Assembly: GCA_002311865.1 (NCBI GenBank)
Contig: DBZV01000096.1
Span: forward strand, 8,225-23,576
Source: Dehalococcoidia bacterium UBA1151
GTDB lineage: Bacteria; Chloroflexota; Dehalococcoidia; Lucifugimonadales; Lucifugimonadaceae
Reading direction: 5' to 3'
Length of the DNA stretch: 15,352 nt
Positions within the stretch are counted from its first letter, which is position 1, and the number at the start of each line of letters is the position of its first letter. The notes beneath the pieces are model-generated. The model worked only from the letters and a program-made list of their open reading frames with translations. It was not told the DNA's origin and did no database searches. This document shows, piece by piece, positions 7,105 to 14,368 of the stretch. A program made the position numbers and the translations under genes.

Positions 7105-7110
7105 GAAGGG
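7105..7110 (+). promoter_or_regulatory. Ribosome binding site of the FAH-family gene
   Basis: GAAGGG lies six bases before the ATG at 7117. It is one of the few clear Shine-Dalgarno sequences in the window and fixes this start. Confidence 0.7.
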
Positions 7111-7116
7111 ACTCCA

Positions 7117-8025
7117 ATGCGTTATTTCCAGTTGAGCATTAGAGGCGAGAGTCATGTTGCGGTGGAGGCAACGGAAGATACCCTCGTTGACCTGACAGCG
7201 ATTTCGCCCCATGCGAGAGGCGTGCTTGATCTGCTACGAACTGCTTCCATGATGGGAACTGATATCGACCACGTGGCCCGCACAATCGTTGATCGATCTT
7301 CTGGGGGCTCGACGATATCTCTTGCAGATGTTGAAGATGCCACTGCGGAGGGGAGCGGCCCGGTGACATATGGCCTGCCGCTGCTTCCGCCGGAAGTGTG
7401 GGCGGTTGGCGTGACGTACTCAGACTCCATGCGGGAGCGCCAGGCGGAGAGCGACACTCCGGATGTGTACGCCAAGGTCTACACGGCAGACAGGCCAGAA
7501 ATATTCTTCAAGGCCACCCCGGATAGAGTTGTGGCGCCGTTTAACGAAGTTGGGATCAGGGATGATTCTGACTGGGACGTGCCAGAACCGGAACTTGCGT
7601 TTGTGGTGTTTGATGGTGTCGTAGCTGGATATACGGTTGGGAATGACATGAGCAGTCGCACCATCGAGGGAGCGAACCCGCTGTATCTTCCCCAGGCCAA
7701 GATCTACGATCGGTCGTGTGCGATCGGGCCATGCTTCGTGACGAGGGAGACGGTGGGTGATCCGCAGGCTCTCAACGTGAGGCTCAGAATCGAGCGTGAT
7801 GGCGCTGAGGTGTTCAACGGCACTACATCCACCAGCGAGATGATTCGTGACTGCGATTATCTGGCAGACTGGCTGCAGCGACATAATCCTGTTCCAGATG
7901 GCACTACAGTTCTGACCGGCACAGGCGTTATTCCCCCACCTGAGTTCACCCTGGCGGGCGGTGACGTCGTATCAATAGAAATAGAGAAGATCGGAACACT
8001 GACAAATACGGTAGTCGTTGTTTAG
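7117..8025 (+). CDS. Fumarylacetoacetase-fold enzyme, probable 2-keto-3-deoxy-sugar-acid dehydratase
   Basis: A 302-residue FAH-superfamily protein. The metal site is visible: E157 and E159 in WDVPEPELAF and D177 in VGNDMSS, with K195 in QAKIYDRS as the conserved Lys and a TGTGVIPP segment at 267-274. The region around 91-135 (PPEVWAVGVTYSDS, then TPDVYAKVY and RPEIFFK) resembles the branch containing 2-dehydro-3-deoxy-D-arabinonate dehydratase rather than true fumarylacetoacetase. That would place it in oxidative pentose or sugar-acid breakdown, removing water from a 2-keto-3-deoxy acid. The start ATG has a good ribosome site. The gene is transcribed from its own promoter; the next gene begins 57 bases later and may be read through. 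The exact substrate is inferred from remembered family resemblance. Confidence 0.82.
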   Translation: MRYFQLSIRGESHVAVEATEDTLVDLTAISPHARGVLDLLRTASMMGTDIDHVARTIVDRSSGGSTISLADVEDATAEGSGPVTYGLPLLPPEVWAVGVTYSDSMRERQAESDTPDVYAKVYTADRPEIFFKATPDRVVAPFNEVGIRDDSDWDVPEPELAFVVFDGVVAGYTVGNDMSSRTIEGANPLYLPQAKIYDRSCAIGPCFVTRETVGDPQALNVRLRIERDGAEVFNGTTSTSEMIRDCDYLADWLQRHNPVPDGTTVLTGTGVIPPPEFTLAGGDVVSIEIEKIGTLTNTVVVV

Positions 8026-8082
8026 GCGTCGAGTACGCTCTACGACCAGCCACGAACTAATCGGTATGAGGCACACGTCCCT

Positions 8083-9093
8083 TTGACATCAGAAGATAAC
8101 CCCGCGCCAGCAAGCGCAACCACGACGCCAGATGGTGCAAGCGCCACGGATCTGGCGAACCTGCATGAGGTGGCGAATCGGATCAAAACCAACGTCCAGA
8201 AGGTGGTTGTGGGCAAAGATGATGCCATTGACCTGCTACTTGTTGCATTGCTCTGTCGCGGCCACGCGTTGCTTGAAGATGTTCCCGGCATTGGCAAAAC
8301 CACCATGGCGAAGGCGCTTTCCGCATCGCTGGACTGTGAATTTCGGCGTATTCAGTTCACCCCAGATCTAATGCCGGGGGACGTTCTGGGCGTGAACGTT
8401 CTCAACATGCAAACCGGCGGGTTCGATTTCCGACCCGGCCCAATATTCACCCAGGTTCTTCTGGCCGATGAGATTAACCGAGCTACTCCTCGAACACAGA
8501 CCGCTCTTCTTGAAGCAATGCAGGAGCGGCAGGCCACTATCGATGGTGAAACAAGGGCATTACCCGATCCCTTTATTGTGCTGGCCACGCTCAACCCCAT
8601 TGAGATGGAGGGCACGTTCCCACTGCCGGAAGCTCAACTGGACAGGTTCATGTTGAGGATCACGCTTGGGTACCCAACGCAGTCTGAAGAGTCAGAGATA
8701 CTTCTGCGATTCAATGACCCGGCGGTAGAACCTGAAATTAGCCCGATCATGCACATTGATGAGCTGAACGACGCGCAGCACCTTGTGACGACTGTGAGGA
8801 TGGACGACACACTCCGCACCTATCTGTTGCAGGTAATCGATGCCACCAGAAATACGGATGAGCTTCAACTGGGCGCCAGCCCTCGTGCAGCCATCTCCCT
8901 GTACAGGGCGTCGCAGGCATGGGCTGCCATATCGGGAAGGTCTTACGTAGTGCCAGACGATATCAAGGCGATGTTGTCACCAGTGCTCTCGCATCGGCTC
9001 ATTCCCAGCTCCCAAGCTCGCCTCCGCGGGCGCGGGACAGACGCCATTCTGGTGGAGTGCGCACGCGGAATACCGGTACCAATTGAGAGGTAG
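8083..9093 (+). CDS. MoxR-family AAA+ ATPase
   Basis: A 336-residue MoxR/RavA-type AAA+ ATPase, thought to act as a chaperone that remodels or activates partner proteins. Walker A is PGIGKTT (68-74), Walker B LLADEINR (126-133), sensor-1 Asn is N171 in TLNP, the arginine finger is R188 in QLDRF, and the sensor-2 region is GASPRA (264-269). A Pro/Ala/Thr-rich N-terminal stretch (about 1-25) is variable in the family. The start is TTG at 8083, with no in-frame ATG or GTG just upstream. GAGG lies about 11 bases before it, so the start is moderately supported. It is the first gene of a MoxR-DUF58-DUF4129 operon. Its likely client is the DUF58 protein or the membrane protein that follow, by analogy with similar clusters. 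Confidence 0.94.
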   Translation: MTSEDNPAPASATTTPDGASATDLANLHEVANRIKTNVQKVVVGKDDAIDLLLVALLCRGHALLEDVPGIGKTTMAKALSASLDCEFRRIQFTPDLMPGDVLGVNVLNMQTGGFDFRPGPIFTQVLLADEINRATPRTQTALLEAMQERQATIDGETRALPDPFIVLATLNPIEMEGTFPLPEAQLDRFMLRITLGYPTQSEESEILLRFNDPAVEPEISPIMHIDELNDAQHLVTTVRMDDTLRTYLLQVIDATRNTDELQLGASPRAAISLYRASQAWAAISGRSYVVPDDIKAMLSPVLSHRLIPSSQARLRGRGTDAILVECARGIPVPIER

Positions 9094-9123
9094 CCAGGTG
9101 GATGGTGTGCTGCGAAATCGACA

Positions 9124-10488
9124 ATGAACAGAGAGATTAGAACTGGTCTTAGTGCAGATGCGGCGATAAACAGCGCTCGCATCGACTTCGACTTCGACCG
9201 CCGCGGCTGGGGGTCTCAAATTGAGATGAGCGTCACTCGGCGGGATCTGTTGGCCGAGATCATGGGGGAGCTCTGGATCATTCTCCTGGTTATAGTGCTG
9301 ATAGTTGGAATTGTTACCGGCGAGCCATGGATCATCGCGGTAACCGTAATGACCGGAGTGATTGCTGTCGGCGCCCGAATCTGGGCGCGATTGGCGTTGG
9401 AGGATGTCTACTTCACCCGTGGCGTAGAGCAGCGCTATCTGTTCCCCGGCGAATCAACCGTGTTGACGCTCACGCTTGAGAATAAGAAGCCTCTGCCAAT
9501 TCCGTGGCTCAGGATCACGGATGAGATTCCCGTAGAGCTTGAGGCTCTGGACGCCAAGACTGTGCGAACTGAACGTGCCGATACGTACCGCCTTGAAGAC
9601 TCATTGAGCGTTGGCTGGTACGAACGGGTGAAGCATCGGTTTGTGGTGAGGGCGACCAAGCGCGGTTACATTCGGCTTGGACCCGGCCAGATGGAGGCCG
9701 GGGATTTGTTTGGACTGTTCCGGTCTCGCCTGGTTCTGCGCGCATCTGATCCGATCGTTATCTACCCCAATATTGTTCCCCTGGACGATTTCGATTTCCC
9801 GTCCGGCCGACCCATGGGTGACGCGCCAAGTCGGCGACGGTTGTACGAGGACATAAATCGCCCCGCCGGATTGCGGGAGTATGTCGCTGGTGATCCCATC
9901 CGGCGAATCGACTGGAAGACCACGGCTCGGACGCGCATCCCGCACGTCCGGATCTACGATCACACTGTGGATCAGTACATGGTTGTTCTACTGGATGCGG
10001 CGACCTCGTCTAAGCCATGGGAGGGCTTCAACTCGATCAGGCTCGAGCGGGCGATTACAGCGGCAGCTTCGATTGTGACAAAGGGCGATGAGTTCGGTTT
10101 CAGGATTGGATTGGTATCAAACGGAGTTCCACTGGCCGGTTCAGGTCAGATGGTCGTGAAGCCCGGGGCCAATCCCAAACAGATGCCCGTATTGCTGGAG
10201 GCACTGGCAATGGTTCGGCCGTTCGTAGTGAAAACCCTCCCGGAGGTAATTGCAACGGCTCCAGAGGCAATTCCCTTCGGTTCCACGATCGTCGCAATTT
10301 CGTCGGTGATGTCAGAGTCGCTAGTTCTTGAACTCGAGCGGCTCAAGCGTGATGGCCATCCGACCATTGGAATATATGTGGGGGATCGCGAACTGGAGGT
10401 CAGCTCTCCCACTGTTCAAATTCGGAGCGAGGCCGAACGCTTCGAGGTCGATGAGTTGCCGCGGACGGGAGAGGGCAATGATTTTTAG
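9124..10488 (+). CDS. DUF58-domain membrane protein
   Basis: A 454-residue protein with two membrane helices near the N-terminus (about 50-66 and 69-88), an extended beta-rich region, GDLFGLFR (193-200) and the DUF58 signature GDPIRRIDWKTTAR (256-269). The C-terminal half resembles a von Willebrand A fold, but the metal-site motif is degenerate (DAATS at 291-295 rather than DxSxS). DUF58 proteins nearly always sit beside MoxR ATPases and are thought to be part of a membrane-associated complex handling cell-envelope or secreted-enzyme maturation. The start is ATG at 9124 with a weak ribosome site. Met35 (9226) is an alternative, since residues 1-34 are unusual for the family. The stop overlaps the next gene by 11 bases. 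Confidence 0.92.
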   Translation: MNREIRTGLSADAAINSARIDFDFDRRGWGSQIEMSVTRRDLLAEIMGELWIILLVIVLIVGIVTGEPWIIAVTVMTGVIAVGARIWARLALEDVYFTRGVEQRYLFPGESTVLTLTLENKKPLPIPWLRITDEIPVELEALDAKTVRTERADTYRLEDSLSVGWYERVKHRFVVRATKRGYIRLGPGQMEAGDLFGLFRSRLVLRASDPIVIYPNIVPLDDFDFPSGRPMGDAPSRRRLYEDINRPAGLREYVAGDPIRRIDWKTTARTRIPHVRIYDHTVDQYMVVLLDAATSSKPWEGFNSIRLERAITAAASIVTKGDEFGFRIGLVSNGVPLAGSGQMVVKPGANPKQMPVLLEALAMVRPFVVKTLPEVIATAPEAIPFGSTIVAISSVMSESLVLELERLKRDGHPTIGIYVGDRELEVSSPTVQIRSEAERFEVDELPRTGEGNDF

Positions 10489-11917
10489 CCGTCGGCAACT
10501 GCTCTTCATTTCGCTTGCAGTCGCGGAGGCTTCGTGGGTATTTGCCGCTGCCGCGGTGATCGGCGCGACGGTCGGTGTGGGTGAATCGCCGCTACCGTTT
10601 CTGGTGATCGTGGCCGTGTTGCTACTGGCGATGTCCGCCGCCTGGCTGGCAAGTGATATGGGCGGCGACGTTGTGACCCTGGCGCTGCTGCAGGGCGTAT
10701 CCGGCCTCATCGTTGTGTACGGCGCGGTAGCGTTCAGAATGAGCGAAGGATCACCGACTTTTGATGCTCTCTGGTTTTTCCGCATGTTGTCGGGCGAGTT
10801 TGGTCAGGCGGAAGTGTTCGGGATTATCTCAGGGTTCCTGATTGCAATGTTCCTATGGCGTCGGGGACTCGTTTTCATCGCAACCGGGGAAGCCTGGGAC
10901 GCACTCCATCGCACGTTTCGACTGGGGATCGCCGCTATTTCGATCGCGTTGATCGTGGACCTTTCGATGGATCAGGATCTTGGCGTGAGAGTCACCATCT
11001 TTCCATTTTTCGTTGCTTCGCTTGCGGGCATGGCTATTGGCCGGGTAGCTGAAGAAGGCGCGTGGGATTCCGCCAGCGAGATCTGGGGCCGCGTGATCAT
11101 CGTTGTGGTGGGCGCAGTGGTCGCATTTGGAGTGGTGCTAGGGGTGCTGGGTGCGGCATTTGGCAGCGGTCCGCTGGGCCTAGTCGTCAGCATTCTGGCC
11201 GCAATTAGAGACGGCATTTTCAAGGTTCTGGAAATTGTCCTGACGCCGCCGATTACCTTATTTTTCTGGTTGATCGAGTGGCTGAGGAATCGATTTTCGG
11301 ACCCGGTCGGTGAAGGGCGAGCTGTCCAGCAGATAGAAGTAGAACCAGAGCCCCTGATTCAGGGTGAGCAGGCTGCAGAGGCTGTGGGTCAAAGCCTCGC
11401 CCAGGCCGTCGTCGAAATCCTGGTCTGGCCGGTGGGATTCTTGCTGCTTCTCCTTGTGCTCTGGATTCTGATCAAGAGTTTCCAGCGGCTGGTGGGCGAG
11501 AACAAGAAAAAGCGCGCCTCGGACCGAGAGTCGATTCGAGGTGATGCCGATGCCAGGAGCGATCTTGCTGATCTCTTCAGGAAGCTAATTCCCGGTTTCT
11601 TGAAGAGACAGGGTGAGAAGAAAGTTGGATTGCGGTATCCGCCAGACCAACCCGGAATCACGGACGTCTTCAGGCTCTATTTCAGGCTGCTCACCGTGGG
11701 TCTGAGCCGCGGCGCGGTGTTTGAATCTCACCTGACTCCAGCTGAGATTGAGGGCAGATTGGAAGTGGCCCTGCCGGGCGCGCAAGTGGATCAGATTACG
11801 CGCCGATTTGAGGCGGCGTGCTACGGACATGAGCCGACCGAGGCGGCTCTGTTGAACGCGCTGTCAATCAGCCTGGATGAGGCGGAGGCCAGACCGGTAG
11901 TTGAGCCAGACCAGTAG
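10478..11917 (+). CDS. Multi-pass membrane protein with C-terminal DUF4129-like domain
   Basis: A 479-residue protein with roughly nine or ten hydrophobic segments in the first 340 residues, the last at about 316-336. A charged cytoplasmic linker follows, then a C-terminal region (about 400-465: LYFRLLTVGLSRG, then LTPAEI, then ACYGHEP) that fits DUF4129, a domain normally found at the end of TgpA-like transglutaminase membrane proteins. No transglutaminase core is present: there is no Cys-His-Asp domain between the helices and the tail. I choose the ATG at 10478, which overlaps the DUF58 gene by 11 bases with a GGGAGAGG ribosome site. The frame is open from 10328, but that stretch is DUF58 coding sequence. 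Third gene of the MoxR operon, converging on pyruvate kinase with 18 bases between. Confidence 0.82.
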   Translation: MIFSRRQLLFISLAVAEASWVFAAAAVIGATVGVGESPLPFLVIVAVLLLAMSAAWLASDMGGDVVTLALLQGVSGLIVVYGAVAFRMSEGSPTFDALWFFRMLSGEFGQAEVFGIISGFLIAMFLWRRGLVFIATGEAWDALHRTFRLGIAAISIALIVDLSMDQDLGVRVTIFPFFVASLAGMAIGRVAEEGAWDSASEIWGRVIIVVVGAVVAFGVVLGVLGAAFGSGPLGLVVSILAAIRDGIFKVLEIVLTPPITLFFWLIEWLRNRFSDPVGEGRAVQQIEVEPEPLIQGEQAAEAVGQSLAQAVVEILVWPVGFLLLLLVLWILIKSFQRLVGENKKKRASDRESIRGDADARSDLADLFRKLIPGFLKRQGEKKVGLRYPPDQPGITDVFRLYFRLLTVGLSRGAVFESHLTPAEIEGRLEVALPGAQVDQITRRFEAACYGHEPTEAALLNALSISLDEAEARPVVEPDQ

Positions 11918-11935
11918 CAGAAGACGAGTAGCCGC

Positions 11936-13429
11936 TTACCGAACTATCTGATCGAAGTTGTCCTGACCGAATGCAGGCTCTGGTTCAGGCAGGCTGATCA
12001 CCCTGATTAGGTTTGTATTTCCAGAAGCGCCCACAGGCATTCCCGCCACTACCACCACGGAATCACCCTCGCTCCCGTAGTCATTTTCCAGAGCGATCTT
12101 TGAGGCTTGGTGAAACATCCACTGAACGCTGTTGTAGGAGCCAACCTGAATGGGAATCACTCCCCAGCGCAGTGATAGCCGCTGTGCCGCCACGGGCTCA
12201 TGATGCAGAGCAATAATGGGGGCTTCCGGTCGGAATGATGAGACTCTTGCCGCCGTGGCACCGCTCTCAGTAAACGCGATGATCGCTTTGGCATCTTGAT
12301 TGGCGGAGCTCCAGCAGGCCGTGTAGGCCATGGCTCGATCCACGGCCTTTTCCAGGGCTTCCCAGCGCGATTCAAGGGCGTCTCTATCGATGAATTTTTC
12401 AGCTTCGCGCGCGGCCTCTGCCATGATCCTGACTGCTTCGATTGGGTGATCACCAATCGCGGTCTCACCCGAGAGCATGATGGCGTCTGAACCATCGACA
12501 ACTGCGTTGTGAATATCGTTTATCTCCGCCCGTGTCGGGACCGGAGAGTTGATCATGGACTCCAACATCTGCGTAGCCGTGATGACGGCTTTTCCAGCCT
12601 CGTTGGACTTGCGAATAATCAGCTTCTGAGCGCCTGGAACCTGTGCCATGGGTAGCTCAACACCTAGATCGCCGCGTGCCACCATCAGGCCATCTGATGC
12701 CTCAATGATCCCATCAAGTTGATCAAGCGCCTCTTTGAGTTCAATTTTGGAAATCAGCTGTGCCGAACATCCGCGCTGATCGATATATTCGCGTGCCATG
12801 ATCACGTCTTTTTCTGATCGGATATACGAAAGTCCGATGAAATCGACGTCTTCGTTGACGGCAAATTCCAATGCCGCTTCAGTGTCTACTGTGAGATACG
12901 GCAAGGTTGATGTTCTGGCGGGGACCGCCACAGCTTTACGGCTTTCGATAAGTCCCGGCGTGGTGACTTTGCAAGTGAGCTGCGAACCTTCGACTGATAC
13001 GGTTTCCAGACACACAACGCCATCAGCAATGAGTATCGGGTCTCCCGGCAGGACGTCGTTGTGGAGGCCTGGCGGGAGGACGGTCAAGACTCCCTCTGGC
13101 GAGTGCAGAGGATCGCCAGTCAGGCGGATTTCGGCCCCCTGCGAGGCCTGGATACCGGCATCATCCAAAATATCCAGTCGGTATTTGGGACCCGGCAGAT
13201 CAGCGAGAATCCCAATCGGCACTCCCATATCCGCGGAGACTTGACGGACTGTTGCAATTGTTTCGCGATGGAACGACAGCGATGAGTGGGAGGTGTTGAT
13301 TCGGGCAACCGACATTCCCGCCTCAATTAGAGACTGAATCATCCTCGTGGAAGAAGTGCTTGGACCAAGGGTGCAGACGATGCGGCTCTTGGGTCGGCAT
13401 TTCACGCATTCTGGGACGAGTGAATTCAA
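11936..13429 (-). CDS. pyk: Pyruvate kinase
   Basis: A 497-residue pyruvate kinase, which converts phosphoenolpyruvate and ADP to pyruvate and ATP at the end of glycolysis. Active-site residues visible: R43, N45 and S47 in ARINTSHSS, D77 and R84 in DLPGPKYR, catalytic K228 and metal ligand E230 in SKIELKE, D254 in ARGDLGVE, and T286 in ATQMLES, followed by SGETAIGDHP. The C-terminal allosteric-type domain (about 360-480) is present. K82 occupies the position that is Glu117 in K+-dependent muscle enzyme and Lys in K+-independent enzymes. The start is TTG at 13429, supported by GAGG (13438-13435) five bases upstream. A GTG at 13405 is a shorter alternative. It stands alone between two unrelated units. 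Confidence 0.97.
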   Translation of the reverse strand: MNSLVPECVKCRPKSRIVCTLGPSTSSTRMIQSLIEAGMSVARINTSHSSLSFHRETIATVRQVSADMGVPIGILADLPGPKYRLDILDDAGIQASQGAEIRLTGDPLHSPEGVLTVLPPGLHNDVLPGDPILIADGVVCLETVSVEGSQLTCKVTTPGLIESRKAVAVPARTSTLPYLTVDTEAALEFAVNEDVDFIGLSYIRSEKDVIMAREYIDQRGCSAQLISKIELKEALDQLDGIIEASDGLMVARGDLGVELPMAQVPGAQKLIIRKSNEAGKAVITATQMLESMINSPVPTRAEINDIHNAVVDGSDAIMLSGETAIGDHPIEAVRIMAEAAREAEKFIDRDALESRWEALEKAVDRAMAYTACWSSANQDAKAIIAFTESGATAARVSSFRPEAPIIALHHEPVAAQRLSLRWGVIPIQVGSYNSVQWMFHQASKIALENDYGSEGDSVVVVAGMPVGASGNTNLIRVISLPEPEPAFGQDNFDQIVR

Positions 13430-13445
13430 GTGATCCTCAAGATTG

Positions 13446-13456
13446 TGAACAGTTCA
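13446..13456. repeat. 11-bp palindrome upstream of pyk
   Basis: TGAAC and GTTCA flank a central A, just upstream of the pyk ribosome site on the minus strand. It could be an operator for pyk. A second palindrome, TGGGTACCCA, lies at 13514-13523. Neither has a proven role, and I found no convincing -35/-10 pair for pyk in 13430-13560. Confidence 0.25.
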
Positions 13457-13584
13457 AATTGGTGTCTGGAACGCAAAAAAATCGACATCCCCCGGCTATT
13501 CATTCCTTGTACGTGGGTACCCATCTTATCTGTAACCGCGGTCTCAATACCGAGTTGGATTTCATGCCAGATTGGCCCAGTTCG

Positions 13585-13613
13585 TTGACGGTGGTGCCAT
13601 CTGTGAATAGAAT
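13585..13613 (+). promoter_or_regulatory. Promoter of the zinc-ribbon/recombinase-like pair
   Basis: TTGACG (13585-13590) and TAGAAT (13608-13613) are separated by exactly 17 bases, each matching consensus at five of six positions. Transcription should begin near 13620, giving a leader of about 45 bases before the TTG at 13667. Confidence 0.6.
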
Positions 13614-13666
13614 TTTGAGTGGAACTTTTACCCACCAATGGTTTTTTAATCAAATGGGATTAACAA

Positions 13667-14365
13667 TTGAGCTCTGCCCGCCTTCTCCTCGATATGCAAG
13701 AAATCGACCAGCGTCTCGCCACGAGCGCGGCTGAGTTTAGGAAATTAGCATCCCAGCTAGAGTCTGAGGGCAATTTGAAGCGCCTTCGAGAAGATTCAGA
13801 ATCTTCAAGGTTCAAGGTCCTGGAAACCAGGCTGGCGGCCGGAAAGCTTGATGCTGAAGTCACTGCGCTCAAGACCCGAATGGAAGATATTGAGTCCCGA
13901 CTTTACGGTGGGGCGATCACCAATCTTCGTGAACTGACAGCCCTTGAAGAGGAGCACAATCTCTCCAAGCGCAATCTTGCGGCCGCGGAGGAGTCCGTTG
14001 GGCCGGCGAAACTTGCCGCGGAGCAGGCAGCTACCAAGCATGACTCGCTGCAAGTTCAACTTTTGGAGACAGAAGAGGAGTGGAAGGTAACTTCCAGAGA
14101 ACTCAAGAAGCGTGCACGGGATGTCTCAAAGGTTTGTAAAGGTCTTGAAATGGAGCGGAACGGTGCATCCGAGGGCGTGGGCGAACGCGACCTTGCCCTC
14201 TACAGGAACCTCTTGCCGCGCAAGGGCGGCGTGGCGGTAGCGCGCGTTGAGCGTGGAATTTGCCAGGGCTGCCGGATAAAGCTTCCTATCCGAGAGATCG
14301 GCCAGCTAAAAAGCGCTGACAATCTTGTCATGTGCAGCAGTTGCGGCAGGATTCTCCTCGCCTGA
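13667..14365 (+). CDS. Coiled-coil zinc-ribbon protein, CdsZ/zf-RING_7-like
   Basis: A 232-residue protein with a long charged helical hairpin (about 5-165) and a C-terminal C4 zinc ribbon: C199-x-x-C202 (CQGC) and C223-x-x-C226 (CSSC). The segment LYGGAITNLRELTALEEE (79-96) is typical of this widespread family, which is predicted to bind nucleic acid or to act near the ribosome and cell-division machinery. Its biochemical role here is unknown. The start is TTG at 13667, with GGGA about eight bases upstream; an ATG at codon 10 would cut into the first helix. A strong promoter precedes it. Its stop is only three bases before the next start, so the two proteins are probably made from one message. 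Confidence 0.88.
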   Translation: MSSARLLLDMQEIDQRLATSAAEFRKLASQLESEGNLKRLREDSESSRFKVLETRLAAGKLDAEVTALKTRMEDIESRLYGGAITNLRELTALEEEHNLSKRNLAAAEESVGPAKLAAEQAATKHDSLQVQLLETEEEWKVTSRELKKRARDVSKVCKGLEMERNGASEGVGERDLALYRNLLPRKGGVAVARVERGICQGCRIKLPIREIGQLKSADNLVMCSSCGRILLA

Positions 14366-14368
14366 CCC

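Noticed and set aside
10328..10477. A 50-codon N-terminal extension of the DUF4129-like protein
   Set aside because: It overlaps DUF58 coding sequence; the ATG at 10478 has a ribosome site and starts directly at the first membrane helix.
13475..13481. A7 run (T7 on the minus strand) as a terminator
   Set aside because: No GC-rich hairpin precedes it, and it lies upstream of pyk where a terminator for a minus-strand gene is not expected.
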